Shown: one piece after another, positions 8,799 to 18,429 of the stretch
Position numbering within the stretch: the stretch's first letter is position 1
How the letters are laid out: each line of letters begins with the position of its first letter
DNA from: a virus
Virus record (IMG/VR): IMGVR_UViG_3300047388_000107
Span: 1 to 64,000 of that record
Length of the DNA: 64,000 nucleotides
Direction: 5' to 3' (one strand)
Made by a program: the position numbers and the translations under genes
Notes under the pieces: model-generated
Told to the model about the DNA's origin: nothing
The model's input: the letters and a program-made list of their open reading frames with translations, nothing else
The model's database searches: none

Positions 8799-10229
8799 GT
8801 GGCTGGCATTGGCGACAGCATGCTGTTTCCAAGATCGAAGATGGCTGCGGCTGCCCAGCTGGGACAGTCGCGGTTTCGTTCGAACGAAGTAATCAGCGTG
8901 CAACAAAGTGGTGGAGCACCGCCACCAATTACGCCAACGACTTTAAATCCTGCCGACAAAGATACGCATATCACGCTGTCAAACGGTAATCTGACAGCTG
9001 TCGGAACGGCGGGATGGACTGGTCTTGTTCGCAGCGTTTCTCCGCAATCGGCGGGCAAGTTTTACTGGGAAACCACGTTCAATGCCACGCAATCCCAGAG
9101 TGGCGTTGGATTAGCGATTGGCTCGCTTGCAGTAGCGACGCAGACATTCAGCAATGCGGGGACTGGCAAAAGTGGGCTTATACAATTAGGCAATGTTTTT
9201 GTTGATGGTAGCGCTACTCTCACTGTTGGTGGCGTACCCGCATCAAATGTTTCATTTGGGACCGTCCCTAGTGGCGCTGTGATCTGTGTTGCGGTAGATT
9301 TGACTGCGCAATTGATTTGGTGGCGGCTTGGAGCGGGCGGTAACTGGAATAACAGTGCGGGCCGCGATCCGGTGGCAGGTACTGGCGGTGTCAGCATTCC
9401 GAATGTGGGAACGGCATATCCGACCGATTGTTTCGGTGGCGCGGATACGCTGATTTCTAATTTCGGCGCTAGCGCCTTTGTTGGCGCAGTGCCTTCTGGA
9501 TTTACAGCAGGATGGCCTGCTGGTGCTGCACCGATATTTCCTTCGGGCGTTACTGGCGTAATTGGCTGGTGGGACGCCAGTATAGCGGCGAGCCTGACAT
9601 TATCCGGTTCGGATATCCTCGCCATTGCTGATCAAAGTGGCGGCGGCAACAATTTGAGTTGGATCGGTTTAGCTAAACCACAGTACAACGCGACAGGTTT
9701 CAATTCCAAACCGGCGTTTGTATTTGGTGGTACGGCTGTTGCCAACGCATTCACAAATGCAGCATTCCCGATGGGCACCGGCAATGCGCTTACGATCTGG
9801 TACGCCGGAAATTTCAACAGCGCCTCTGGCGGTGCCAATTGCGGCATCATTTCCTATACCGGTCAGGGTCAGGTTAGCGATGCCAACAACGCGGCTTCGT
9901 TTGTACTCTATGCTAATTCTGCTGCGGCGATAGCAATCGTAAGAAACAGCGTTACCTTGTTCGTAAATTGCACCGGTAACGCAAATCATCGAGTGATTTT
10001 AACAATTGATCCAACTGGCGTGATGACGCCCTATGTCGATGGTGTTTCTCAGGCTCCGAGTACATCGGCGGGCAGTTGGAGCACGCCCGGCACCGTTAAC
10101 ATCGGCCGCAGCAAAGGGCTTAGTTACTGGGCAGGACCGATGGGCGAGGCCGGTATCGCCACTGGCTATAGCAACGCCGCCACGGTGGCGCAGCTCGATG
10201 CGTACCTCAAGAGCAAGTGGGGATTGTGA
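8799..10229 (+). CDS. Receptor-binding protein, SPRY-like and LamG-like
   Basis: 476 residues, GTG start directly after the previous stop. Order: N-terminal anchor shared with the 8409 gene (1-33); a SPRY-like beta-sandwich (KFYWETTF, then LISNFGASAF, about 45-240); a concanavalin/LamG-like module (IGWWDASIAASL to the end, with the YVDG and NIGR strands usual in such folds). These are carbohydrate- or protein-binding folds common in phage fibres, so the protein probably contacts the host surface. The binding target cannot be inferred. Confidence 0.75.
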   Translation: MAGIGDSMLFPRSKMAAAAQLGQSRFRSNEVISVQQSGGAPPPITPTTLNPADKDTHITLSNGNLTAVGTAGWTGLVRSVSPQSAGKFYWETTFNATQSQSGVGLAIGSLAVATQTFSNAGTGKSGLIQLGNVFVDGSATLTVGGVPASNVSFGTVPSGAVICVAVDLTAQLIWWRLGAGGNWNNSAGRDPVAGTGGVSIPNVGTAYPTDCFGGADTLISNFGASAFVGAVPSGFTAGWPAGAAPIFPSGVTGVIGWWDASIAASLTLSGSDILAIADQSGGGNNLSWIGLAKPQYNATGFNSKPAFVFGGTAVANAFTNAAFPMGTGNALTIWYAGNFNSASGGANCGIISYTGQGQVSDANNAASFVLYANSAAAIAIVRNSVTLFVNCTGNANHRVILTIDPTGVMTPYVDGVSQAPSTSAGSWSTPGTVNIGRSKGLSYWAGPMGEAGIATGYSNAATVAQLDAYLKSKWGL

Positions 10230-10600
10230 GCATGATGCCCGGCAGCACCAATCTCAACATCTATCGCGGCGACACTGGACGCTGGCAATTCAAACTGTGG
10301 ATCGACACGGCGCGGATCCAACCGGCTGATCTGACCGGCGTGACCGTCAGCGCCACGATACGGGACAAGGCGCTTGGTGGTAGTGCTGAAACAGCGCTGG
10401 CCTGTACGATCACATCGCCAAACATCGTCAACATGTCGCTGACGCCGGATCAAAGCCGTAATCTGCCAGCGGTAGGGGTCTGGGATTTGCAGCTGGCTTA
10501 TCCCAGCGGCGATATTTTCACCGTACTGAAAGGCAGTGCTATCGTCACGCAGGATGTTACCCGTCCGAATGTCGCAGTCCCATTGGCGCGTGTGCGATGA
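10226..10600 (+). CDS. BppU-like baseplate/fibre N-terminal domain protein
   Basis: About 124 residues with [24 protein letters not shown] and [12 protein letters not shown], resembling the small Ig-like N-terminal domain of phage baseplate/fibre proteins of the BppU type. GTG at 10226 overlaps the preceding stop (GTGA); ATG at 10232 is an alternative. The stop overlaps the start of the large collagen-repeat fibre, so it is probably an adaptor for that fibre (inference). Confidence 0.6.
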   Translation: MSMMPGSTNLNIYRGDTGRWQFKLWIDTARIQPADLTGVTVSATIRDKALGGSAETALACTITSPNIVNMSLTPDQSRNLPAVGVWDLQLAYPSGDIFTVLKGSAIVTQDVTRPNVAVPLARVR

Positions 10601-13179
10601 ACCAGATTACCACCATCGATGTTCATTTTGATCCTTCGACGGTGGAGGTTGTTGAAATTTCCGGTCTGTCGCTGGTCGAATTTGTCGAGACGGCCGGGGT
10701 GGTCGGACCAAAGGGTGATCCCGGTCCGAAAGGCGCCGACAGCACTGTGCCGGGACCACCGGGTGCGACAGGCGCAACAGGCGCGCGCGGTCCGGTAGGT
10801 CCGACTGGACCGGCTTCGACGGTACCGGGACCACCGGGTACGACGGGTGGAATGGGTCCGCAAGGCATGCCCGGTCCTCCCGGCATAGCTGGCACAGCCG
10901 GTCCTCCCGGTGCGACCGGACCAAAAGGTCAAGTCGTCAATACTGGTATCCTGCTGCCTTACTATCTGTTCTTGGGCGGCAGCCCTTATTCGGATGCCAA
11001 CGTCCAGCGGCTGCTCGACGTGATGAAGTCTAATCACGACGTGCCGGTGCTGGTGATCATCAATACGCCGACGAGCGGGCCGGGGACCGTCGCTGATCCG
11101 AATTACGCGGCGCTGATTGAATTGGTGCAGGGCGCGGGCGGCAAAGCGCTTGGCTATGTCGATACCGCTAACGGCACCCGGCCCGAAGCGGATGTCAAGA
11201 ACGACATCAATCTTTGGCTCAGTCTTTATCCGGCACGTCCGATTGACGGAATTTTTCTGGATGAGATGCCGTACGACGCCAGTTACGTTGCTTTGTATAA
11301 GCGCTATACCGATTACTGTCATGGTCTGGGCTTAAATCCGGTCGTCGCGAACCCCGGTGCAAACCAGCAACCGGCTTGGTTCTCGACCTATACGGCCGAC
11401 GTCATCGTCGTGAATGAAAATTCGACATGGCCGACTGAAGCCGATATGGAAGGTAACTTTGAAGGCGGTCACGCCGATTATCCGCCGACACGTCGCGCAG
11501 GCTTGGTTTATAACCAGCCGACGCTCGATACCGGGTTGCTGGATACGCTACGCAAAAATGTTCAGTGGGTTTATGTCACCAACGACAACCTTCCTAACCC
11601 TTGGGACACGTTGCCAACTTATCTGGAGCAGTTGTTTGGTGCAGTCAGTCTAGCTTCAACCGTACCGGGGCCTGCCGGGCCAGCAGGGCCTGCCGGGCCG
11701 ACTGGACCAGCTTCAACCGTGCCGGGACCACCGGGTGCGACTGGTCCACAAGGGCCACAGGGCGCGACAGGTGCAACTGGCAGTCAAGGACCGCAAGGCG
11801 CCACGGGCGCAACCGGCAGTCAGGGACCAGCCGGTCAGGGCGTACCGTCGGGCGGTACAGCTGGTCAGGTGCTCTCTAAAGTCGACGCCACGAACTATAA
11901 TACGCAGTGGTCGACACCGAGTAGCGGTGGCGTCGCGGCATCCAGCGTTACATTCGCACCGGCTGGCAATATCGCGGCTACTGATGTGCAAGCGGCGTTG
12001 GTCGAATTGGACAACGAGAAGCTAGCACTGACCGGAGGTGCGGTGACGGGTGCTACGTCGTTTACGGGCGGCGTTACCATGGGGAGCGTTCTGGCGGCTT
12101 CGCCAACCGACCTGTCGAAGCATCTGGCTGTTTTCAGTACGACTTACGGCCTCAATTCCACGACATCACAGCTCAATGTCGTTGCGGGCGGGGCGCGGCT
12201 GAATTTCTTCACGGCGCAGGGTCTGCAAGGTCCGATTGGTGCAGCTACGCCGAATACCGGAGCATTCACCACGCTGTCGGCTTCCGGCGCGGTTAGCGGT
12301 ACCGGTTTTACTAATCTGCTGGCGCCTTATGCCTTGCTTGCTTCACCGACATTTACCGGTGACCCGAAAGCGCCGACACCAGCGGCGGGCGACAATGATA
12401 ATTCGATTGCAACAACGGCTTTTGTTACAGCCGCATTGGTTGCGTCCACGCGCGGTTATCTCGCGGGCCTCGGGATGTCGACGCCGGGTGCGTCGGCGAA
12501 TTTTACCGTGCAATCCGGCATGGCGATGGATAGCACCAATGCTGTGATGATGACGATGCTTTTATCAATCACCAAGAACATGGGTGCGTGGGTGGTGGGG
12601 GCCGGGGGTGCGCTCGACACCGGTACCATCGCGGCTAGTTACTACGACGTCTATCTGATCCGCCGCCCTGATACTGGCGTGGTCGATGTGCTGCTGACGA
12701 TCATGGGCAACGCGCCGACGCTGCCAGCCAACTATACGCATTATCGACGCATCGGTTCGCTTAATAACGGCCTCAACGTCAACCAGTGGAATAAATTCGT
12801 CCAGACCGGCGATGAGTTTCTGTGGGATGCGCCGATACAAGAATTTAGCGGTGCAGCTGTCGGGACAAGCGGTCTTGTTGGCGTCGCGATAGCACCACCG
12901 AACTGCGAGGCGATCCTGCAAGCAGGCATGCAATCCAACACGGCGGCCACGCTGGCGCTGATCCATTCGCTGGTGGCTAATGCCGCCGCTATCGTCAACA
13001 ATCCGGTTGGAAACACTCAATTTATCTGTGCTGTGGCCAACAGCCCTGCCTACGCCACCGTCAGGGTTCGGCTTAATGCCTCGCGGCAATACCGCATCGT
13101 CTCGAATGCGACGGCGGCGACCTGCCAGTTCTATGTCACGACACTGGGTTATATTGACCGACGCGGGAGGGATGCCTGA
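10597..13179 (+). CDS. Tail fibre with collagen repeats and spherulin-4-like domain
   Basis: 860 residues. After a short N-terminal domain come Gly-X-Y collagen-like repeats (about 35-110). A TIM-barrel-like domain of about 240 residues ([39 protein letters not shown]) matches the spherulation-specific family 4/GH114-like pattern. A second collagen-like segment (about 352-415) follows, then fibre repeats ([21 protein letters not shown]). A C-terminal domain ending in YIDRRGRDA is shared with the phage B fibre at 57633-59201. The barrel domain may degrade surface polysaccharide (inference). Confidence 0.8.
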   Translation: MNQITTIDVHFDPSTVEVVEISGLSLVEFVETAGVVGPKGDPGPKGADSTVPGPPGATGATGARGPVGPTGPASTVPGPPGTTGGMGPQGMPGPPGIAGTAGPPGATGPKGQVVNTGILLPYYLFLGGSPYSDANVQRLLDVMKSNHDVPVLVIINTPTSGPGTVADPNYAALIELVQGAGGKALGYVDTANGTRPEADVKNDINLWLSLYPARPIDGIFLDEMPYDASYVALYKRYTDYCHGLGLNPVVANPGANQQPAWFSTYTADVIVVNENSTWPTEADMEGNFEGGHADYPPTRRAGLVYNQPTLDTGLLDTLRKNVQWVYVTNDNLPNPWDTLPTYLEQLFGAVSLASTVPGPAGPAGPAGPTGPASTVPGPPGATGPQGPQGATGATGSQGPQGATGATGSQGPAGQGVPSGGTAGQVLSKVDATNYNTQWSTPSSGGVAASSVTFAPAGNIAATDVQAALVELDNEKLALTGGAVTGATSFTGGVTMGSVLAASPTDLSKHLAVFSTTYGLNSTTSQLNVVAGGARLNFFTAQGLQGPIGAATPNTGAFTTLSASGAVSGTGFTNLLAPYALLASPTFTGDPKAPTPAAGDNDNSIATTAFVTAALVASTRGYLAGLGMSTPGASANFTVQSGMAMDSTNAVMMTMLLSITKNMGAWVVGAGGALDTGTIAASYYDVYLIRRPDTGVVDVLLTIMGNAPTLPANYTHYRRIGSLNNGLNVNQWNKFVQTGDEFLWDAPIQEFSGAAVGTSGLVGVAIAPPNCEAILQAGMQSNTAATLALIHSLVANAAAIVNNPVGNTQFICAVANSPAYATVRVRLNASRQYRIVSNATAATCQFYVTTLGYIDRRGRDA

Positions 13180-13328
13180 TGCCACCTAAATCACAAGCAC
13201 AACGCGGTGCGATGTACGCAGCAGCCGCAGGAAAATCAACGCTCGGTATCCCCAAGAAAGTTGGCAAGGAATTTGTCAAAGCCGATAAGCCGGGAAAATT
13301 GCCAAAGCGAAAGAAGAGCAAACGATGA
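13179..13328 (+). CDS. Small Lys-rich protein, 49 aa
   Basis: Starts [20 protein letters not shown], followed by [10 protein letters not shown] and a very basic tail ending KRKKSKR. Very similar small proteins occur in many phage genomes, but no function is established to my knowledge; DNA binding is plausible. The ATG overlaps the fibre stop (TGATG) and the stop overlaps the next start (ATGA). Confidence 0.65.
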   Translation: MPPKSQAQRGAMYAAAAGKSTLGIPKKVGKEFVKADKPGKLPKRKKSKR

Positions 13329-13504
13329 AACCAGCACAAACCGAAAAACAGGCGCAAGTGGTTGCAACTTATTTTCTAGCCAAACAATCCGGCTTGTTCC
13401 AGCCGGGGCAGCCGCTTATACTGGCTGAGACCTTGGTACCGCGAAAATCGAAGGAAAAACCGCATGACAACCTTCAAAAATCAAGTCAACGCCTTCGGAA
13501 ATAG
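13325..13504 (+). CDS. Hypothetical protein, 59 aa
   Basis: Function not recognised. It begins [20 protein letters not shown], overlaps the previous stop by ATGA, and its 3' end overlaps the next gene by 41 bases in a different frame. The coupled start supports translation. Confidence 0.4.
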   Translation: MKPAQTEKQAQVVATYFLAKQSGLFQPGQPLILAETLVPRKSKEKPHDNLQKSSQRLRK

Positions 13505-13715
13505 TGCCGGTGACGACTTAGAAAAACACGTCACCAGCTGGCGCGGCGCGGGCACTTCATTCCCAAAGGGCAAGCTGAAGCGCTATCCCGGTGCTGTAGG
13601 CGATATTTCTGGCGGTAACCGCCGTCTGGCAAAAGCCCAGCATGGCGATGGTGGCGGCTCTGCTACCAGTTTCTGTGGCAAGAATGCTTTTACCAAAGGC
13701 GGGAAGGGCAAATGA
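13464..13715 (+). CDS. Hypothetical basic protein, 83 aa
   Basis: Function not recognised. A Gly/Lys-rich soluble protein (HVTSWRGAGTSFPKGKLKRY). AAGGA stands 7-8 bases before the ATG. Stop TGA is followed immediately by the next ATG. It lies in the fibre cluster, so it may be a minor virion component (inference). Confidence 0.5.
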   Translation: MTTFKNQVNAFGNSAGDDLEKHVTSWRGAGTSFPKGKLKRYPGAVGDISGGNRRLAKAQHGDGGGSATSFCGKNAFTKGGKGK

Positions 13716-14132
13716 ATGTTCTACCGGCCCGGCGGCACCAGCGGCAGAATTAACGCTCAGTATGACGAGTGTTATAGCGATCAGGTCGGCGGCGCGACCG
13801 GTTTCCTGCCGATCAACAAAGGCGACTGGATCGCCGTCAACGCTTGCCGCGCGTCGATCACCTATCAGAACCCCGGATCGTCTATCGTAACGAAAGAGAC
13901 AGCTGCACCTGAGATGGAGTTGCTGCTGGAAATGAAGACCATCGGCGGTCAGAAGGATGTCGAAAGCTGGCCGATTGATCAGTGGCAAAATCTTGTTGTT
14001 GCGACGGGGATACGCGCGCACCGCGCGGGGTTCGTGCGATTGCGTATTCTCAGCATCAACAATGTCGACGGGACCGGTCTCGCCATGGCGCTGCAAGTCA
14101 CAAGAACGGGTGACATGGGAGAAACATCGTGA
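13716..14132 (+). CDS. Putative virion protein, 138 aa
   Basis: Function not recognised. A beta-rich protein beginning MFYRPGGTSGRINAQYDECY. Its ATG directly abuts the previous stop and its stop overlaps the next GTG start, so it is co-translated with the fibre cluster. A structural role is inferred from location only. Confidence 0.5.
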   Translation: MFYRPGGTSGRINAQYDECYSDQVGGATGFLPINKGDWIAVNACRASITYQNPGSSIVTKETAAPEMELLLEMKTIGGQKDVESWPIDQWQNLVVATGIRAHRAGFVRLRILSINNVDGTGLAMALQVTRTGDMGETS

Positions 14133-14743
14133 GCGGATTTAGCACGCCCCGTTCCAACATTGACAACATATCCAAGTCATACGGCTCTATTCTGCGCGGC
14201 TACGGACCACCGGTCCCGAAAGCTGGCGTGGTCGGTGATCTCTACATGGACGTGCAAACCTTCCAGTTGTTCGAGAAGCGCAGCACGGGGTATCTCGATG
14301 ATTGGGGTCACTATCTTTTTATTTTGCCGTCGAATTACGTAAGTTCTTTGAAATGGTTCGGACCCAGCAGACCCAGCGACAGCATTGGCGTGACTGGCGA
14401 TTATTATCTGCAGTGGGGTGGTTACAACAACTATGGAATGCAGCTGACTGTCTGGGGTCCGAAGGGATGGGCTGGATGGCCGGAAAACGGCACGGGTACC
14501 TCTGTCGTCATTGTGGATGGCGCGGTCCACCAGTTTGGATTGCTGGATGAAGGTCCGAATAAGACGGACATGGCGCTTACTCAGTTGCTCGCTATCGGAC
14601 TGTTCGAGGAGTACGTTATTCCTGCGTTGGTCACAGCGGATATTAACGATAGCGTGGTGCGGCTGGGAGTGCAGACTACTGGCAAGCTGGTGACAACTCC
14701 GCTCAACAATCTCTATACGGCAGAAGACGGGCACGCAATCTGA
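14129..14743 (+). CDS. Putative fibre or virion protein, 204 aa
   Basis: GTG start overlapping the previous stop (GTGA). The N-terminus contains GVVGDLYMDVQTFQLFEKRS and the later GVTGDYYLQWG, a pattern (G-D-x-Y-x-D) common at the ends of phage fibres and baseplate proteins. The rest is aromatic- and Gly-rich. It is probably a surface-exposed virion component (inference). Its stop overlaps the next ATG. Confidence 0.55.
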   Translation: MSGFSTPRSNIDNISKSYGSILRGYGPPVPKAGVVGDLYMDVQTFQLFEKRSTGYLDDWGHYLFILPSNYVSSLKWFGPSRPSDSIGVTGDYYLQWGGYNNYGMQLTVWGPKGWAGWPENGTGTSVVIVDGAVHQFGLLDEGPNKTDMALTQLLAIGLFEEYVIPALVTADINDSVVRLGVQTTGKLVTTPLNNLYTAEDGHAI

Positions 14744-15498
14744 TGTCATACAATCCAGCAAATGACTTCGTAGGCTTGTGGCGCGCTCAAACCGGTGGCG
14801 CCGTCAAAGGTGAGATGCCCGGTCTCGATTTCGTGGTGGCCGCGCTTGGCCGCGCTGGCATCATCAATGTCGCGTTTTCTCCGACCGCGCCGACCTCGAA
14901 CCAAGCGGCGACCGCATGGTTCAAGACGACTTCGCCAAGCTATCAGGGCGAAGGCTCGATCTATTTCTGGGACGCCAACTCAAGCTCGTATCTTCTGGGA
15001 ACGCCAGCTACGTTTGCCAGATATTTGACGACAGTTGCGCAAACTGTCTGGCCAATGACCGGTGTGCCGAATACCGGTCCAAATAACGCTATCGGCGTCA
15101 ACGGCGATTGGGCTTTCAGGACTGACCAGAATGGCGGCATCTACGGTCCGAAAGCAGGCGGTTTCTGGCCTAACAATCCGATACCGGGTTCGTCTTACGG
15201 CCAGTTCAGCAGCTTTCTGGATGTGATGGGTCCGCAGATGGGGGCTCTTACCTATCGCGATGCGTCGGCGTGGCTACCGCTACAACCGGGCACCAGAGGT
15301 CAGGTTCTGCAAACCCAAGGCCCTGCCGCGATCCCTGTCTGGGCGTCTCTTTCAGGTGGCGCGATTGGTTCGCTTGCGCTTGGTAACGGCACGACGGCCA
15401 ATAACCCATCGGGTGCGGCTTATACCGGTACGTGGGCTTCAGTGTCGAAATTTACTGTTGGCGGGACCGACGTCTATCTGATGATCCGCACGGCTTAA
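14743..15498 (+). CDS. Fibre protein with shared N-terminal module (copy 1)
   Basis: 251 residues. The first 45 or so (FVGLWRAQTGG, KGEMPGLDFVVAALGRAGI) are nearly identical to the next gene, marking a duplicated virion-anchor module. The region GVNGDWAFRTDQNGGIYGPK is the short G-D-W-x-F-x-T motif common in phage fibres. The C-terminal part is Ser/Gly-rich. It is probably one of several alternative receptor-binding proteins (inference). Confidence 0.65.
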   Translation: MSYNPANDFVGLWRAQTGGAVKGEMPGLDFVVAALGRAGIINVAFSPTAPTSNQAATAWFKTTSPSYQGEGSIYFWDANSSSYLLGTPATFARYLTTVAQTVWPMTGVPNTGPNNAIGVNGDWAFRTDQNGGIYGPKAGGFWPNNPIPGSSYGQFSSFLDVMGPQMGALTYRDASAWLPLQPGTRGQVLQTQGPAAIPVWASLSGGAIGSLALGNGTTANNPSGAAYTGTWASVSKFTVGGTDVYLMIRTA

Positions 15499-15510
15499 GA
15501 GGTTACAGCC

Positions 15511-16428
15511 ATGGCCTATTTGCCGGATACTGACTTTGTTGGCCTATGGCGCGCTGTTACGGGTGGCGTCCAAAAAGGTGAGATGCCGGGACTGGACTTC
15601 GTAGTGGCTGCGCTCGGTCGTGCTGGCATTATGAGGATTGTAACTTCTTCATCGCCACCGGTCGTCAACCAAAGCACGACGGCGTGGTTTCAGCCTGCCA
15701 ATCCGACGTATTCGGCGGAAGGCAAACTGTTTTTGTGGGACCCGAATTTAAACGTGTACGCGCCAGCTACGCCGGAACTGTTTTTCAGCAGCGGCAGTAA
15801 CACTGGCGGTAGTGGTGGCGATGGTGGTGGCGGTGGTGGCGGTGGTGGCGGTGGAGGAGATACGGATATGGTTATCATTTCGGGTACGGCGCCTTCCAAT
15901 CCTGCCACCGGTCAGGAATGGTGGGATGGCACAACAATGAAGCTCTGGACCGGTACTGCTTGGGTGCCGACGAGCGGCGGCGGTGCGGTCACGACAACAA
16001 CGCCGGTTTTGTCTCTGTCAGTTCCAGCTACGCTCAATGTTGCGGCAGGCGCGTGGGCAGAGGTACCGTTCGCATCTACGCCTTCGATAGACACTTATGC
16101 TGGTTTTGATCCAGTTACTTATAAATACACTCCTAAAAAAGCTGGACATTACATATTTAGTTCGCGCCTCTATCTTACAGCGTCTGGTGGGCTGCTTGGT
16201 TTGTTACTGCCTCGTAACGACAGCGGTGCGGGTATTGGTTCATCTATGGGAGTTGATTACGTCAGTGTAGCGATATCGTATTCAGCAAGCGCAATAACAG
16301 GATGGGAAGCCGCGACCGACATAGCCTATATGAATGGCGTCACCGATTATGTGCGACTGTGGTGCTGGTGCAGCGGACCGATTGTCGGGACCAGCATTCC
16401 GATATTGCGTGGATGGTTGCTGCCGTAG
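15511..16428 (+). CDS. Fibre protein with polyglycine hinge and C1q-like domain
   Basis: 305 residues. The N-terminal module is shared with the 14743 gene (FVGLWRAVTGG). It is followed by a Gly/Ser hinge with a run of about twelve glycines, a short G-x-E-W-W-D segment (NPATGQEWWDGTTM), and a C-terminal jelly-roll-like domain (YKYTPKKAGHYIFSSRLYL) resembling C1q/TNF-like heads. The layout of anchor, hinge and head fits a short receptor-binding fibre (inference). Confidence 0.65.
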   Translation: MAYLPDTDFVGLWRAVTGGVQKGEMPGLDFVVAALGRAGIMRIVTSSSPPVVNQSTTAWFQPANPTYSAEGKLFLWDPNLNVYAPATPELFFSSGSNTGGSGGDGGGGGGGGGGGGDTDMVIISGTAPSNPATGQEWWDGTTMKLWTGTAWVPTSGGGAVTTTTPVLSLSVPATLNVAAGAWAEVPFASTPSIDTYAGFDPVTYKYTPKKAGHYIFSSRLYLTASGGLLGLLLPRNDSGAGIGSSMGVDYVSVAISYSASAITGWEAATDIAYMNGVTDYVRLWCWCSGPIVGTSIPILRGWLLP

Positions 16429-16437
16429 GAGCACCGG

Positions 16438-18429
16438 ATGGGTGGCGATGGTAGCGATGGCAGCGATGGTAGCGTAGGTGGCGGCATAGGTTCTGACGCT
16501 GCCGCGTCTGATAGCGCAGCCGCTGCGGCTGCTGGCGGCATTGGTGGCGGCATCGGTAGTGATGGCGGTGGCGGCGAAGGCAGTGCTCCGTCCGGTCCCG
16601 GCCCCGGAGACGATGCCAGCGATCCCGGCGATATCGGCAGCGAGACTGGTCCCAGCATCGGTACTGCTGCATTGGCAGCAGCGGCAGACGCCCAAGCTGC
16701 AATGGCTGCACTGGCGGGGCAGTATGGTTACGCCGCTCCCAGCATGACCGCTGCAGAAGCGCAAGCCGCTCAAACCGGCTTGGGACTATTTGGCATCGCT
16801 CCCAGCGTCAATCTTGGTCTTCAAGGTATCGATCTTGCCGGTCCTGTTACGGCAATGGAGGACCCGGAAACTGATCTTTCACAAGAAAATTTGGCAGCTC
16901 TGAATGCGAAGGCTGTTGCCCTAGGTTTGATGAACCCTGATGGCACACCCGGTCCAAACGCCGCTACTCTTTCAGAAGCGGCTAACCCGGCTCTTGCTTC
17001 GCAACAAGCTACGTTAGGAACGCCGACCGGAATTGCAATTGGTCAGCAAGCGGTAGCTGCGCAGAACCAAGCGCAAGTAAACATGGCCGACATGACGGAC
17101 GCGTTACCCGGAGTAATGGGAACTGCGATTGGCCAGCAGGCACTTGGCACACAGGCGGACGCGCAAGCTGCGATGGCTGCGTTGGCATCGCAATACGGTA
17201 TTGCACCTACTGCGCCTACCGCTCCCACATCAACTTCTGTTTTTGGTGCCGTTCCGAGTGCAGCAACTTTGCCTTCAATGACTTCGCAATCGATAGCGGC
17301 AATAACAGCTAATCCGGGTGCCGCTATTAACGGTGTAGGTGCGTTTGGCACTGCTTCACCGGGTAACCCCGGTACTGCAGCATTAGGAACTGCTGCGGGT
17401 TTGGGTGAAAGTGTATCGGGTATTCCCGGAAATCCCGGTTATGGTTTTGCACAAGCAGTAAGCCCCGGTCCAAGTCCAAATGAGCCACCGGGTTCGCCAA
17501 ACAATCCCAATGCAGTTACGTCCGTTTCTATTCCAAGCATCGCTGCGCCCGTTGCGCCCATGGCCACGGTACCGGCAGTACCTACTGCTGTTTCCGGTGT
17601 TGCTGGCTTTGGTAATAATTTTGGATATGCTCCATCAGGTAACATGGCAGGTATCCCCGGATTTGGTCCAGCTACTGCTACTGTTGGATATACTGACGAC
17701 CCTGCTTCTCAAGACCCAACAGCAAATTTTCCAACACCCAATCTTCCGGCAACTCCTACGCCGACAGTAACCAGCGCTCCCTTGCCAGCCATTGCACAGG
17801 AAGACCCGGTCGATCCGACTGAAATTCCGACACCTTTTACTTTTGCGCAGCTACCAACGCAAGTAACGACTGCTCCGTTGCCGCCGCAAGTGCCGATATC
17901 ACAGCCGACACCTATAACGGCGTATCCTACGCCACCGGTAACTATTGCTCCGTTACCACCGCAAGTGCCAGTATCGACGCCCAATTTGTCGTTGCCGCCG
18001 CCTACGCCGCCTGTACCGATGGAAAGCAAGACACCACAAGCTTTGATCGATGAAGCCAAGCAACAATTAGAAGCTCAACAAAATGTACCGCCTGTCGTAG
18101 TAGCGCCGCCGCCTGCCGTAGTAGCGCCACCGCCTGCTGCGATACCAGCCCCTGCGCCAGCACCCGCACCAGCGGCCACCGCAGCCTCGCCTGCAGCTGT
18201 TCCGGGGCAGAACCTCACCGGATTTACACCGGGTTCTAATCTAGCTGGCTTTGGCTCTTTTGGTGGGGGAGAAGGCAGGCTGTACAGCGACTACGGTGGG
18301 AATATCGCACAGATGGCTCAACCAACACAGATAGCCCAGCAGCCAGTCCTGAACCTCAAGGGGGTCAACCCGCTCACGCTCGATAAGTCGCTGTTGCCGT
18401 TGTGGTGGCAGCAGAACATAGCCGCATGA
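16438..18429 (+). CDS. Low-complexity Gly/Ala/Pro-rich virion protein
   Basis: 663 residues, mostly low complexity: a Gly/Ser/Asp/Ala N-terminus (GGDGSDGSDGSVGGG), long Ala/Gln/Pro stretches, and Pro repeats such as APLPPQVP in the last third. The last 30 residues (NLKGVNPLTLDKSLLPLWW) look ordered. The stop overlaps the terminase start. Repetitive composition is typical of extended phage tail or fibre proteins. No domain was recognised. Confidence 0.6.
   Translation: MGGDGSDGSDGSVGGGIGSDAAASDSAAAAAAGGIGGGIGSDGGGGEGSAPSGPGPGDDASDPGDIGSETGPSIGTAALAAAADAQAAMAALAGQYGYAAPSMTAAEAQAAQTGLGLFGIAPSVNLGLQGIDLAGPVTAMEDPETDLSQENLAALNAKAVALGLMNPDGTPGPNAATLSEAANPALASQQATLGTPTGIAIGQQAVAAQNQAQVNMADMTDALPGVMGTAIGQQALGTQADAQAAMAALASQYGIAPTAPTAPTSTSVFGAVPSAATLPSMTSQSIAAITANPGAAINGVGAFGTASPGNPGTAALGTAAGLGESVSGIPGNPGYGFAQAVSPGPSPNEPPGSPNNPNAVTSVSIPSIAAPVAPMATVPAVPTAVSGVAGFGNNFGYAPSGNMAGIPGFGPATATVGYTDDPASQDPTANFPTPNLPATPTPTVTSAPLPAIAQEDPVDPTEIPTPFTFAQLPTQVTTAPLPPQVPISQPTPITAYPTPPVTIAPLPPQVPVSTPNLSLPPPTPPVPMESKTPQALIDEAKQQLEAQQNVPPVVVAPPPAVVAPPPAAIPAPAPAPAPAATAASPAAVPGQNLTGFTPGSNLAGFGSFGGGEGRLYSDYGGNIAQMAQPTQIAQQPVLNLKGVNPLTLDKSLLPLWWQQNIAA

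Noticed and set aside
8799-16428. Diversity-generating retroelement in the fibre cluster
   Set aside because: No reverse transcriptase gene and no template-like near-repeat were seen.
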